Shown here piece by piece: positions 7,863-16,500 of a stretch of DNA of 25,389 nt. Within the stretch, counting starts at the first letter, position 1, and each line of letters starts with the position of its first letter. The stretch is taken from NCBI GenBank assembly GCA_047635055.1, contig JBLIIJ010000058.1, positions 1-25,389 of the forward strand, given 5' to 3'. The notes beneath the pieces were generated by a model. The model ran no database searches and was not told the origin of the DNA. It was given only the letters and a program-made list of their open reading frames with translations. The DNA is from JAVJRN01 sp047635055 (GTDB taxonomy: Bacteria > Bacteroidota > Bacteroidia > Cytophagales > Cyclobacteriaceae). Both the position numbers and the translations under genes were made by a program.

Positions 7863-10430
7863 TTACTCTTCTTTCTTGTCATTCTCTTTGTCCGACTTTT
7901 TCGACTTTTTCACTTTCTGCTTTACTGTCAGCGTCTCAGACTTACCATCCCATTCTACATGAATAGTATCTCCCTCCTGAAGCTCTCCTTTCAGTATTTC
8001 TTCCGCAAGAGGATCCTCTAAATACTTTTGGATAGCCCTATTTAATGGTCGCGCTCCATAAGCAGGATCGTATCCTTTATCAGACAAAAAGTCTTTCGCC
8101 TTTTTAGTCAAATCTACATGGAAGCCCAAGTCGATAATTCTTGTAAATAACTTGCCTAATGTGATATCTATGATTTCATGTATATGCTTTCTTTCCAGTG
8201 AGTTGAAAACAATTACATCATCTAACCTATTCAAAAACTCAGGACTGAAGACTTTTTTCAAAGCACTTTGAATTGTCGACTTCATCACATCTCCTGAAGC
8301 TTCCTTTCTAGATGAAGTGGCAAAACCAATACCAGCACCAAAGTCCTTCAAATCACGAACTCCAATGTTTGAAGTCATAATAATAATGGTATTTCTAAAA
8401 TCTACCCTTCTTCCAAGACCGTCAGTCAAAACCCCATCGTCAAGCACTTGAAGCAATATATTGAATACATCTGGATGTGCCTTTTCAATTTCGTCAAGTA
8501 ATACTACTGCATAAGGTTTACGTCTTACTTTCTCTGTTAACTGACCACCTTCTTCATAGCCAACATATCCTGGAGGCGCTCCCACTAGTCTCGACACAGA
8601 GAATTTCTCCATGTACTCACTCATGTCTATTCGAATTAAAGAATCTTCCTTGTCGAACAAATAGGATGATAATACCTTTGCCATTTCTGTTTTACCAACC
8701 CCGGTTGGGCCAAGAAATATGAATGATCCTATAGGCTTCTTAGGGTCCTTCAATCCAACGCGTGTTCTCTGAATAGCTTTAGTCAATTTGCCCACAGCAT
8801 CGCTCTGCCCAATGACCTTTTTAGCCAACTCGTTCTTCATGTTAAGAAGCTTCGCACCTTCTTTTTGTGCGACACGATTCGTAGGTATACCCGTCATCAT
8901 AGCTATTACTTCAGCTACATTATCTTCTGTCACCTCATAGCGACGTGTACGAGTATCTTCTTCCCACTTATTTTTCTCCTCATCTAACTGTGCAAGAAGC
9001 TTTTTTTCTTTATCTCGTAATTGAGCAGCTTCCTCGTATTTCTGGCTTTTTACTACACGATTTTTTTCTTTTTTAACATCCTCGATTTGCGTTTCAAGCG
9101 TTATTATTTGCTCAGGAACGTTGATATTTTTAATGTGAACACGTGCACCTGCCTCATCAAGAACATCTATAGCCTTGTCTGGAAGGTATCGATCGCTAAT
9201 GTACCTATCGGAAAGATTGACACAAGCCTCAAGAGCCTCTTTCGTATAATTCACATGATGGTGATCCTGATATTTATCTTTTATATTATCCAAAATCTGT
9301 AAAGTCTCCTCTGGCGTTGTGGCATCAACCATCACCATTTGAAAACGTCGCGCTAGCGCACCATCCTTTTCGATATATTGTCTGTATTCGTCTAAAGTAG
9401 TTGCTCCTATGCATTGAATTTCTCCTCTGGCAAGGGCAGGTTTAAACATATTTGAAGCATCCAAAGAACCTGAAGCTCCTCCGGCTCCTACGATCGTGTG
9501 TAGCTCATCGATAAAAAGTATGACATCCGGAGATTTTTCAATCTCATTCATCACTGCTTTCATTCTTTCTTCAAACTGTCCTCTATATTTCGTTCCCGCC
9601 ACTAATGAGGCCAGATCTAAGGTCACAACCCTTTTGCCAAAGAGTATTCTCGACACCTTTTTCTGTACAATTCTCAAAGCAAGACCTTCTGCTATCGCCG
9701 TTTTACCAACTCCTGGCTCACCTATAAGTATTGGATTATTCTTTTTCCTTCTCGACAGGATTTGCGCTACTCTCTCTATTTCTTTTTCACGACCAACTAT
9801 CGGATCAAGCTTGTCATCCTCAGCAAATTTGGTTAAATCTCTTCCAAAATTATCAAGCACTGGCGTTCGCGACTTCTCGTTACTTTTTCCAGCAGGTTCT
9901 TTTCCCGAACTACCTGAACCTGAAGACGATCCACCAAACATTTTACCAGAATCTTCATCTCCATCATCAGTCTCTGATTGCGCAAGTGGGTTTTCTGTTT
10001 GGTATTCCAAAAGCTCTTTCACCACATCGTAGCTTACATCAAATTTATCAAGTATCTGAGTAGCTAGATTATCTTCATCACGAAGAATTGACAACAACAA
10101 ATGCTCTGTTCCTATCAACTGACTTTTGAAAATTTTAGCTTCCAAATACGTAATCTTCAGCACTTTTTCAGACTGCCTGGTCAGTGGAATATTTGCTAGA
10201 TTCTTAACATTACTTGTTGCCGTTCCTTTGGTCGCCTGTTCTATTGACGATCTCAGTTCTTCAAGCGACACGCCTAGTTTTTTGAGTAAGCTCACTGCTA
10301 CACCCTCTCCTTCTCGGATCATGCCTAACAATAAATGCTCGGTGCCAATATAATCATGGCCCAGCCGCAGGGCTTCTTCTCTGCTCAAAGAGATTACTTC
10401 TTTTACTCTATTTGAAAATTTCGCTTCCAT
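7863..10430 (-). CDS. clpC: ATP-dependent Clp protease ATP-binding subunit ClpC
   Basis: This HSP100/AAA+ unfoldase has 855 residues. It unfolds substrates and feeds them to ClpP in the cytoplasm. Two Clp_N repeats occupy about residues 5-145, each with an EHLLL motif. A flexible Ser/Gly linker follows (about 160-185). AAA domain 1 has Walker A GEPGVGKT (237-244) and Walker B VILFIDE (303-309). A UVR-type coiled region (about 460-500) distinguishes ClpC from ClpB, which has a much longer middle domain. AAA domain 2 has Walker A GPTGVGKT (574-581) and Walker B VVLLDE (642-647). The tripeptide IGF at 701-703 is the ClpP-docking loop, so it should work with ClpP, not as a free disaggregase. The C-terminus is a lysine/glutamate-rich tail. 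It is single and has its own terminator. Confidence 0.97.
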   Translation of the reverse strand: MEAKFSNRVKEVISLSREEALRLGHDYIGTEHLLLGMIREGEGVAVSLLKKLGVSLEELRSSIEQATKGTATSNVKNLANIPLTRQSEKVLKITYLEAKIFKSQLIGTEHLLLSILRDEDNLATQILDKFDVSYDVVKELLEYQTENPLAQSETDDGDEDSGKMFGGSSSGSGSSGKEPAGKSNEKSRTPVLDNFGRDLTKFAEDDKLDPIVGREKEIERVAQILSRRKKNNPILIGEPGVGKTAIAEGLALRIVQKKVSRILFGKRVVTLDLASLVAGTKYRGQFEERMKAVMNEIEKSPDVILFIDELHTIVGAGGASGSLDASNMFKPALARGEIQCIGATTLDEYRQYIEKDGALARRFQMVMVDATTPEETLQILDNIKDKYQDHHHVNYTKEALEACVNLSDRYISDRYLPDKAIDVLDEAGARVHIKNINVPEQIITLETQIEDVKKEKNRVVKSQKYEEAAQLRDKEKKLLAQLDEEKNKWEEDTRTRRYEVTEDNVAEVIAMMTGIPTNRVAQKEGAKLLNMKNELAKKVIGQSDAVGKLTKAIQRTRVGLKDPKKPIGSFIFLGPTGVGKTEMAKVLSSYLFDKEDSLIRIDMSEYMEKFSVSRLVGAPPGYVGYEEGGQLTEKVRRKPYAVVLLDEIEKAHPDVFNILLQVLDDGVLTDGLGRRVDFRNTIIIMTSNIGVRDLKDFGAGIGFATSSRKEASGDVMKSTIQSALKKVFSPEFLNRLDDVIVFNSLERKHIHEIIDITLGKLFTRIIDLGFHVDLTKKAKDFLSDKGYDPAYGARPLNRAIQKYLEDPLAEEILKGELQEGDTIHVEWDGKSETLTVKQKVKKSKKSDKENDKKEE

Positions 10431-10534
10431 AAATATGGATTTATCTTAATGTGTGTATCTAGTAAAAATAAACTTATTATCTATTAAATGCTTATTAACA
10501 GATGCTTTTTAAACACAAGGTTTTCCGTAAATGT

Positions 10535-11164
10535 TCACGGCCTTGCCATTGATTTTCGGAGAACTTCAGTCGAACGACTGCCTTCACACAGAATTAGATC
10601 AATAATGCTTAAGTTCGGTGCAAAGTTGCTGCCAAAAAGCTGAGTGTATTCAAACTCGCTATAAATCTGACGAAGATTAAACTGTTTTTTTGGATTTATT
10701 AGATTTCTTAGGTCCAAAAGATGATTTTCTGGCTTTGGCGTAAAATCTGAGGTATACTCTAAAGTCATGTCAATCTGCATAATTTTAAGACATAATGTCA
10801 TGAAGTCATGATTAAGCTCAATTAGATATTTTGGTTTTTTGACCCAAATGTCAGAGAAAAGATCCCAGAAATAATCAAAAAATGGTGAGTTTCCATAATA
10901 AGATTCAATGGCTCTCATATGATCTCTTAGCCAAGTTTGATCATAATCGATGATAACATCTTTCGTTGGGGTATGATTCTTATACCTCACAGGAACAGTT
11001 AAACACTCTATTGACTTGGGGCCATGCACATAGCATCTGTTTCTATAAGTCTGCTTAATAAAATGATCATTTATTTCAAACAGTACTTTATCACTTTGAA
11101 ATAATGTTATAAAGTATTCCAAAGAACCCAAATAATGTGGTTCGATCAAAACTATTCCACTCAT
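10535..11164 (-). CDS. WbqC-like family protein
   Basis: The protein has 209 residues and is soluble. The start VLIEPHYLGSLEYF, followed by a segment with FIKQTYRNRCYVHGP and then LTVPVR, matches the WbqC-like family (PF08889), whose members occur in O-antigen loci and widely in Bacteroidota. Biochemical function is not settled; a role in glycan or nucleotide-sugar metabolism has been suggested from context. Its ATG overlaps the TGA of the Sua5-type gene by four bases (ATGA, 11161-11164), so the two are translationally coupled. The C-terminal half (WDLFSDIWVKKPKYLIELN, then MTLCLKIM) is also in keeping with the family. Length is normal. Confidence 0.85.
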   Translation of the reverse strand: MSGIVLIEPHYLGSLEYFITLFQSDKVLFEINDHFIKQTYRNRCYVHGPKSIECLTVPVRYKNHTPTKDVIIDYDQTWLRDHMRAIESYYGNSPFFDYFWDLFSDIWVKKPKYLIELNHDFMTLCLKIMQIDMTLEYTSDFTPKPENHLLDLRNLINPKKQFNLRQIYSEFEYTQLFGSNFAPNLSIIDLILCEGSRSTEVLRKSMARP

Positions 11165-11787
11165 AGAAACTGCGAAATATCTCCCTTGCCTTCTCTTATA
11201 ACATTAGGATAACCTTCAGAGCAATCCACGATGGTACTGGCTTTTACATCTCCATAACCACCATCAATAATCAAATCAACTTTATTTTTGAATTCTTCGT
11301 ATATCAATTCTGGATCAGTCGCATATTCATGAATGTCATCATCGTGAATTGACGTAGTAATGATTGGATTGCCCAATTCACGCACGATATTTCTTGGTAT
11401 ATTATTATTGGGAACTCTGATACCTACCGTCTTTTTTTTTAAATTCAGAATTTTAGGTGTCCTAGCTGAAGATTCCAATATAAACGTGTAGGGCCCTGGC
11501 AATGCTTTTTTCATCAATTTAAAAATAGGTGTCTCTACATGTTTAGCATATTCAGCAATATGACTTAAATCATAACAGATAAAGGCCAAATTCAACACCT
11601 TCCCTTTTATCCCTTTTATCATTTTAACACGCTCAATAGCTTTACTATTAAATATATCACACCCTAAACCATAAACCGTATCAGTAGGATATATAATAAC
11701 CCCACCATCGCGCAAAACCTTTACGACTTGTCGAATTTTCTTTTCTTCCGGATTTTCTTCGTAAAGTTTGATAAGAGTTGCCGCCAT
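11161..11787 (-). CDS. L-threonylcarbamoyladenylate synthase (Sua5/YciO/YrdC family)
   Basis: This 208-residue single-domain YrdC-type protein is expected to make threonylcarbamoyl-AMP from threonine, bicarbonate and ATP, the first step of the tRNA t6A37 modification. The nucleotide/threonine-binding motif IIYPTDTVYGLGCD lies at residues 31-44. The basic stretch KMIKGIKGKVLNLAFI (about 55-70) follows, then PGPYTFIL, GIRVPNN and the loop TTSIHDDDIHE, which takes the place of the TSAN motif in this subfamily. It lacks the extra C-terminal Sua5 domain, so it is YrdC/YciO length. Members of the YciO branch may have a different or weaker activity, so the gene symbol is left open. It is the first gene of a two-gene operon with the WbqC-like gene. 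Confidence 0.88.
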   Translation of the reverse strand: MAATLIKLYEENPEEKKIRQVVKVLRDGGVIIYPTDTVYGLGCDIFNSKAIERVKMIKGIKGKVLNLAFICYDLSHIAEYAKHVETPIFKLMKKALPGPYTFILESSARTPKILNLKKKTVGIRVPNNNIPRNIVRELGNPIITTSIHDDDIHEYATDPELIYEEFKNKVDLIIDGGYGDVKASTIVDCSEGYPNVIREGKGDISQFL

Positions 11788-11969
11788 AACTTAAAATTAA
11801 GGCTAAATGTTAAAATAATAACTGCTGCCCCTGTTAAACAAACGAATGTTTATGTTCAAACTGAAATATAGTTAGCGAAAGAGGCCGTTTACAAGACCAA
11901 AATGATGAAAATTTCATAAATCTGAAACGATTGTTCTATAGACTTAAATCTAAAATGAAAATTATCTTA

Positions 11970-11977
11970 TAATTTTG
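11970..11977 (+). promoter_or_regulatory. Promoter -7 element of the sphingolipid operon
   Basis: TAATTTTG matches TAnnTTTG exactly and lies just four bases before the ATG at 11982. Transcription from it would start at or within a few bases of the start codon, so the first gene of the operon is probably expressed from a leaderless message. No clear -33 TTG is visible at 19-21 bases upstream. Confidence 0.55.
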
Positions 11978-11981
11978 CGGT

Positions 11982-13187
11982 ATGGGTGATTTTCTGAGAA
12001 AGCGATTCGAAAAATTTACAGCAGCAAACGAAGTTAGAAGTAAGGGCATTTACCCTTTTTTTAGAACTTTCGAATCTGAGCAAAGTACCGTCGTTACGGT
12101 TCAAGGTCAAAAACTTCTAATGTTCGGCTCAAATAGCTATTTAGGTTTGACTACCCACCCGAAGGTAAAAGAAGCTTCAGCAGCCGCGCTAAAAAAATAT
12201 GGTACAAGCTTTTCTGGTTCCCGATTCCTAAATGGAACGTCTGACCTTCATATTGAATTAGAGGATAGATTAGCTAAATTTTTAAAAAAAGAGGCTGTTA
12301 TTGTCTACAGTACTGGATTTCAAGTAAATCTTGGCGTCATTCCTAGTATTACAACAAAAAATGATGTCATACTCATTGACAGATTAAATCATGCTTCTAT
12401 CATCGAAGGGGCGAGATTGTCCGATGCTAAAACTGTCGTTTTTCGCCATAACGATATGGAATCTCTAGAGGGTAAACTCAAAAAGCTAGGAGATGCAGAA
12501 ATGCGATTTATTATTGTTGATGGCGTGTTTAGCATGGAAGGAAACATTGCAAATGTGCCGGAAATAGTCAAACTAGCTGATAAATATAATGCGGTTGTTA
12601 TGACAGATTGCGCACATGCGGTTGGTGTTTTGGGAGACCATGGAAGAGGAACCCCTTCTCACTTCGACCTGGACGATGAAGTTGATTTGATCGGAGGTAC
12701 GTTTAGCAAATCATTTGCGTCGCTTGGCGGCTTCATTGGTGGTAATAAAGAAACTATCGATTACATGCGTCATCATTCGCGATCACTTATATTCAGTGCA
12801 AGCATGACTCCTGCCTCTACTGCTGCGACTATGGCAGCATTGAATATTATGGAAACAGATGATTCTCACCGATTACGACTCTGGGAAAATACGAATCATG
12901 CCCTTGGTAGGTTCAAAGACTTGGGGTTTGATACTGGTAATTCCGAAACACCTATCATTCCTATTTATGTGAGGGATAATGAAAAGACCTATGCTTATAC
13001 CATGAGACTAATGCAAGAAGGTGTTTTCGTCAATCCCGTCGTTGCTCCAGCTGTTTCTCCACAAGACTCTTTAATCCGTTTTTCCTTGATGGCCACCCAC
13101 ACTATTGATCAAGTTGATACTGCTATTGATAAAATGGTATCAGTCGCTAAAGAACTAGATATTGTCTTCGAACCAACAACTGTGTAA
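11982..13187 (+). CDS. spt: Serine palmitoyltransferase-type alpha-oxoamine synthase
   Basis: This 401-residue PLP enzyme condenses an amino acid, expected to be serine, with an acyl thioester to give 3-keto-sphinganine, the first step of sphingolipid synthesis. It resembles Bacteroides SPT along its whole length, as I recall that sequence: MFGSNSYLGL, SGSRFLNGTSDLHIELE, IIVDGVFSMEGNIANVPEIV and the PLP-lysine motif GTFSKSFASLGGF with Lys243. The PLP-stacking His is His137 (NHAS). Asp209 and His212 of the DEAH-like motif are kept, but position 210 is Cys instead of the usual Glu/Asp. The close paralogue that uses cysteate to make sulfonolipids cannot be excluded by eye. AONS and KBL are less likely given the downstream CerR/bCerS genes. 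It is the first gene of a seven-gene operon; its TAA abuts the next start. Confidence 0.88.
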   Translation: MGDFLRKRFEKFTAANEVRSKGIYPFFRTFESEQSTVVTVQGQKLLMFGSNSYLGLTTHPKVKEASAAALKKYGTSFSGSRFLNGTSDLHIELEDRLAKFLKKEAVIVYSTGFQVNLGVIPSITTKNDVILIDRLNHASIIEGARLSDAKTVVFRHNDMESLEGKLKKLGDAEMRFIIVDGVFSMEGNIANVPEIVKLADKYNAVVMTDCAHAVGVLGDHGRGTPSHFDLDDEVDLIGGTFSKSFASLGGFIGGNKETIDYMRHHSRSLIFSASMTPASTAATMAALNIMETDDSHRLRLWENTNHALGRFKDLGFDTGNSETPIIPIYVRDNEKTYAYTMRLMQEGVFVNPVVAPAVSPQDSLIRFSLMATHTIDQVDTAIDKMVSVAKELDIVFEPTTV

Positions 13188-14153
13188 TTGTTAGTTGCAC
13201 TAACAGGAGCTAATGGCTTTCTCGGAAAACACATTTTAACTCAGGCAGCCCAGTCAGGTAATCATGTAATCGCTTTCGTCAGGTCTAAAGACAAACTTGA
13301 AGAGTTTAGTAACAATAGGCAAGTGACTATTATTGAAGAGTCATATTTAGATAATGTTCTTTTCGTTAAAAAGCTACAGAATTTAATCACAGAATTTGGT
13401 CTTTTTGATCTCTTTATACATAATGCGGGCTTAACTAATAGCTTAGATACAGCACCTTTCTTTGATGTTAATGTTGGTTTGACAAAATTCATAGTTAAAG
13501 GCCTTAACAGTATTAATGCGATCAAAGTATCAGGAAGGATTGCATATATTTCCTCCTTAGCTGCACATGGACCTAAAAATGCACACGGACCAGTTTCTTC
13601 CTATGGAGAGAGTAAGCTAGCAGCTGAACAAATCATCAAAAAGTCTGGGTTTAACTACACGATATTCAGACCAACTGGCATTTATGGACCTGGCGACACA
13701 GCCTTTTTACCTATGTTCAAATCGGCTAAAATCGGATTTCACTTTGACTTATCTAAGAAAGACCAAAAATTAACCTTGATTCTGTCGAGCGATTTAGCAA
13801 AGCTTATTGTAAGAGCTAATGAGTACCCCAATAAAATTCTTGTGAGCATCTCAGATGGACACACTTACACTCAAAAAGAATTGGCCAAGGTATTTGCACA
13901 AGTATTCAATAAAAATGTGCGCTACCTAAGAATTAATCCTCGCTTGGCAATTTTCGGATTATTGTGGAGTGATAAGAGGCATAAAAAGGCTAATAACACC
14001 CCTGAAGTCACCTTAGAGAAGTATAAAGAGATTTCTCAAGATTGGGATGTCGATGACTTGAATCAACACACACCAGAAGATGCAGCGTTTCTGCCTTTAA
14101 AGGAAGGATTTGAATTAACTTTGCGCGCTTATCGACAAAAATCACTAATCTAA
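13188..14153 (+). CDS. cerR: CerR-like NAD(P)-dependent dehydrogenase/epimerase (3-keto lipid reductase)
   Basis: This 321-residue extended short-chain dehydrogenase has a Rossmann motif TGANGFLGKH at residues 6-15 and the catalytic set Ser122/Ser123, Tyr139 and Lys143 (SSYGESKLAAE). The start is a TTG placed directly after the TAA of spt with no spacer; no ATG exists before the Rossmann motif, so TTG is needed. In Caulobacter the epimerase-family enzyme CerR reduces the 3-keto group of the sphingoid base or ceramide, and it sits with spt and bCerS. The same three types of gene lie side by side here, which supports that job. Family membership is clear; the exact substrate is inferred from context. 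Confidence 0.78.
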   Translation: MLVALTGANGFLGKHILTQAAQSGNHVIAFVRSKDKLEEFSNNRQVTIIEESYLDNVLFVKKLQNLITEFGLFDLFIHNAGLTNSLDTAPFFDVNVGLTKFIVKGLNSINAIKVSGRIAYISSLAAHGPKNAHGPVSSYGESKLAAEQIIKKSGFNYTIFRPTGIYGPGDTAFLPMFKSAKIGFHFDLSKKDQKLTLILSSDLAKLIVRANEYPNKILVSISDGHTYTQKELAKVFAQVFNKNVRYLRINPRLAIFGLLWSDKRHKKANNTPEVTLEKYKEISQDWDVDDLNQHTPEDAAFLPLKEGFELTLRAYRQKSLI

Positions 14154-14156
14154 CCA

Positions 14157-15287
14157 ATGCTTTCTGTTGAACCAGTCACTTCAAAGAAGGAACTTCTAGC
14201 CTTCATCAAATTTCCCATGGACTTGTACAGGGGTAATAGTTTTCATGTGCCCCCTATTGTTGATTTTGAATTGAGTACTCTCGATCAAAAGAAAAACCCC
14301 GCGTTTGACCATTGTAAAGCGTCCTACTGGTTGGTAAAAAAGGAAGGTAAAATTGTTGGACGTATTGCCGGAATTATACATGATAAAGAACTGGCAGAAA
14401 AAGGGAAGGCAAGGTTTGGCTGGATCGATTTTATTGATGATCAGAAAGTGGTCGATTTACTTTTTGAAACAGTAAAACAGTGGTCCGAAGAGCAGCATGC
14501 AAGCGAATTGCACGGACCATTAGGCTTCACAGATTTAGATTTTGAAGGCGCTTTGGTTTCTGGATATGATCAAATGGCAACTCAAGCGACGATATACAAT
14601 CATCCTTATTATATCTCGCATTATGAACGTTGTGGATTCACTAAAGCTGTGGATTGGGTGGAGGTTCGCTCTTATGTCCCGAAAGAAGTGCCTCGGAAAA
14701 TAGCCAGGTCAGCATCATTGGCCTCCAATAGATTTGGTCTTAAGATTAAAGAATTCAAGCGTGCTAAGGATACCCTTAAATACGCTGAAGGTGTCTTTAA
14801 AGTACTAAATGAAGCATACAGCGATCTCTATGGTTATTATGAGCTTACTGAAAAACAGATTAAGTATTATGTGGATCAGTATTTTGGCTTTATTCGGAAG
14901 GAATACGTAAGCATCGTGGTAAATGATAAAGATGAAGTAGTTGCCGTGGCAATTTCACTGCCTACTTTGTCAAGAGCTTTTCAAAAATCAAAAGGAAGTT
15001 TTTTCCCATTTGGATTTTTTCATATCTTGAAAGCTTTTTACAGTAATAAGCATTTAGATTTATTTTTAATTGGCGCTTCGCCAGATTATCAAAAACTCGG
15101 AGCAAGTGCTGTAATATTCAATGCCTTACTTACCACTTACATCAAAAAGGGTGTAGAGTATATCAGCACTGGACCTATGTTAGCAACCAACAGAGCAGTA
15201 CTAAATCAATGGGCAGAGTTTTCAGAACATTTGCACGACGTTAACATCCGAAGAAGATGCTACACTAAAAGTCTGATCAATGAGTAA
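14157..15287 (+). CDS. bCerS-like GNAT-fold N-acyltransferase (bacterial ceramide synthase candidate)
   Basis: This 376-residue soluble protein has an acyl-CoA N-acyltransferase (GNAT) fold split into two halves. The N-terminal half has PMDLYRGNSFHVPPI, a beta bulge at YWLVKKEGKIVGRIAGI (about 57-73), FGWIDF (87-92), HGPLGFTDLDFEG (119-131) and ERCGFTKAVDW (157-167). The second half has FLIGASPDYQKLGASAVIF. The same architecture and length are seen in the bacterial ceramide synthase bCerS of Caulobacter, which N-acylates the sphingoid base. Position right after spt and a CerR-like gene fits this. It begins three bases after the CerR stop and overlaps the next gene by eight bases. The call rests on domain pattern plus synteny; other fatty N-acyltransferases remain possible. 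Confidence 0.72.
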   Translation: MLSVEPVTSKKELLAFIKFPMDLYRGNSFHVPPIVDFELSTLDQKKNPAFDHCKASYWLVKKEGKIVGRIAGIIHDKELAEKGKARFGWIDFIDDQKVVDLLFETVKQWSEEQHASELHGPLGFTDLDFEGALVSGYDQMATQATIYNHPYYISHYERCGFTKAVDWVEVRSYVPKEVPRKIARSASLASNRFGLKIKEFKRAKDTLKYAEGVFKVLNEAYSDLYGYYELTEKQIKYYVDQYFGFIRKEYVSIVVNDKDEVVAVAISLPTLSRAFQKSKGSFFPFGFFHILKAFYSNKHLDLFLIGASPDYQKLGASAVIFNALLTTYIKKGVEYISTGPMLATNRAVLNQWAEFSEHLHDVNIRRRCYTKSLINE

Positions 15288-16050
15288 AACAGCATTAGTT
15301 ATTGGAGGTTCAAGCGGCATAGGTCTCGCAACAGTGAAGAAAATGTGCTCTTCCGGCTTCAATATAATCATTGTACATCGTGAAAGAAGACAGGGTGAAG
15401 CTGAGCTCATTAAGACAGTTGATACACTTAAAAGGGTTCATCGAGTCGATATCACGCTGTTTAATATAGATGGGACGAGACCTGAGAAAGTCGATGAACT
15501 TATATTCAGGTTAGACGATCGTTACAGAAGTTTAGATCTTGTTTTACTTTCTATTTCGAGAGGAAATTTAAAACCGTTAGACTCGAGCAAACAAAGTTTT
15601 TTAAATGCCCAAGATTTCGCACTAACAATGGAAGCTATGGGCTACAACCTACAGGTTTGGGCTAGTAAATTATTCTCCGCACAGCTCCTGAATAAAGGAT
15701 GTAGGTTTATCACACTAACCTCAGAGGGTAATAAAAAAGTATGGAGTGGTTATGGAGCAGTCGCGGCATCAAAAGCCGCCCTCGAGACATTAACGAATTA
15801 TTTGGCTGTTGAAATGAGTAGATATGGCATTCGTTTCAATGTGATACAAGCTGGTGTTACGGATACCCCCTCACTGCGGATGATCCCGAATTCTGCTCAG
15901 CTCATAAAGGAAAGCATTGAGCGAAACCCTTACAAAAGACTTACTACCCCTGAGGATGTCGCGAACGTTGTATATTTGCTTTGTCAACCTGAAGCAGACT
16001 GGATCAATGGTACATTGATCCATGTAGATGGTGGCGAGCACTTAGTGTAA
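15280..16050 (+). CDS. Short-chain dehydrogenase with FabL/FabI-type active site, probable enoyl-ACP reductase
   Basis: The protein has 256 residues and a classical SDR fold, with the cofactor motif GGSSGIG (9-15) and the C-terminal GTLIHVDGG. In ketoreductases of the FabG type the catalytic Tyr stands four residues before the Lys. Here that position is Val161, and the only Tyr is Tyr158, seven residues before Lys165 (Y-x6-K in SGYGAVAASKAALE). This spacing is the signature of SDR enoyl-ACP reductases FabI and FabL. The tail after it (ALETLTNYLAVEMSRYGIR) is close to FabL as I recall it. It probably reduces trans-2-enoyl-ACP to acyl-ACP in the pathway built by the following dehydratase, ketosynthase and ACP. 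Its ATG overlaps the upstream stop by eight bases. Automatic annotation would likely call it just an SDR or FabG. Confidence 0.75.
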   Translation: MSKTALVIGGSSGIGLATVKKMCSSGFNIIIVHRERRQGEAELIKTVDTLKRVHRVDITLFNIDGTRPEKVDELIFRLDDRYRSLDLVLLSISRGNLKPLDSSKQSFLNAQDFALTMEAMGYNLQVWASKLFSAQLLNKGCRFITLTSEGNKKVWSGYGAVAASKAALETLTNYLAVEMSRYGIRFNVIQAGVTDTPSLRMIPNSAQLIKESIERNPYKRLTTPEDVANVVYLLCQPEADWINGTLIHVDGGEHLV

Positions 16051-16056
16051 TCAAGA

Positions 16057-16500
16057 ATGAATCCAGCAGCTATAATTTCGGCACTTCCTTACGCCGATCC
16101 ATTTCACTTCGTTGATGAATTGAATGAGGTTGATGACGAACATATTATCGGACATTATACCATCAAGGAAAACGAATATTATTTCAAGGGTCATTTTCCC
16201 GGCATGCCGGTAGTCCCAGGGGTAATTATAACAGAAATCATGGCGCAAATTGGATTAGTCTGCTTTGGCATATATTTAAAAGGGGACAAATCGATGGGAG
16301 ATGTATTACCCGTCTTCAATCATTCGAACATTGACTTCCTTCGTCCCGTAAAACCTCTGGACAAACTTCGAATTGAGGCTAAAAAGATATACTTTCGGTT
16401 CGGAAAATTAAAATGTAAAGTCAGTTGTAGTTGCGAAGGTGTTGAAATTGCACGTGGAGAGCTCTCTGGCATGATAGTAAATAAATCAAATCTTGGATAA
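16057..16500 (+). CDS. FabZ-like 3-hydroxyacyl-ACP dehydratase (hot-dog fold)
   Basis: The protein has 147 residues. The signature GHFPGMPVVPGVIITEIMAQ holds the catalytic His46 and Glu60, as in FabZ, which removes water from 3-hydroxyacyl-ACP to give the enoyl-ACP. The N-terminus, PYADPFHFVDELNEVD, replaces the usual LPHRYPFLLVD of FabZ, so this is a divergent member and probably not the housekeeping copy. Its product would be the substrate of the enoyl-reductase-like SDR encoded just upstream (six bases away). Its stop overlaps the TTG start of the ketosynthase by eight bases, pointing to translational coupling. A role in an acyl chain dedicated to this operon is inferred. Confidence 0.86.
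   Translation: MNPAAIISALPYADPFHFVDELNEVDDEHIIGHYTIKENEYYFKGHFPGMPVVPGVIITEIMAQIGLVCFGIYLKGDKSMGDVLPVFNHSNIDFLRPVKPLDKLRIEAKKIYFRFGKLKCKVSCSCEGVEIARGELSGMIVNKSNLG

Noticed and set aside
9496..10063. Two long plus-strand open frames opposite clpC
   Set aside because: They are antisense shadows of the conserved clpC coding sequence; their translations are serine-rich and low in complexity and show no family pattern.
10516..10545. Imperfect hairpin CAAGG-CCGT / ACGG-CCTTG at the end of the WbqC-like gene
   Set aside because: It overlaps the stop codon, has unpaired bases and lacks a solid T run, so it was not called a terminator.
11982..13187. Biotin synthesis gene bioF (AONS) or glycine C-acetyltransferase (kbl)
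   Set aside because: No bio genes or threonine dehydrogenase are nearby, and the sequence follows Bacteroides-type SPT over its full length.
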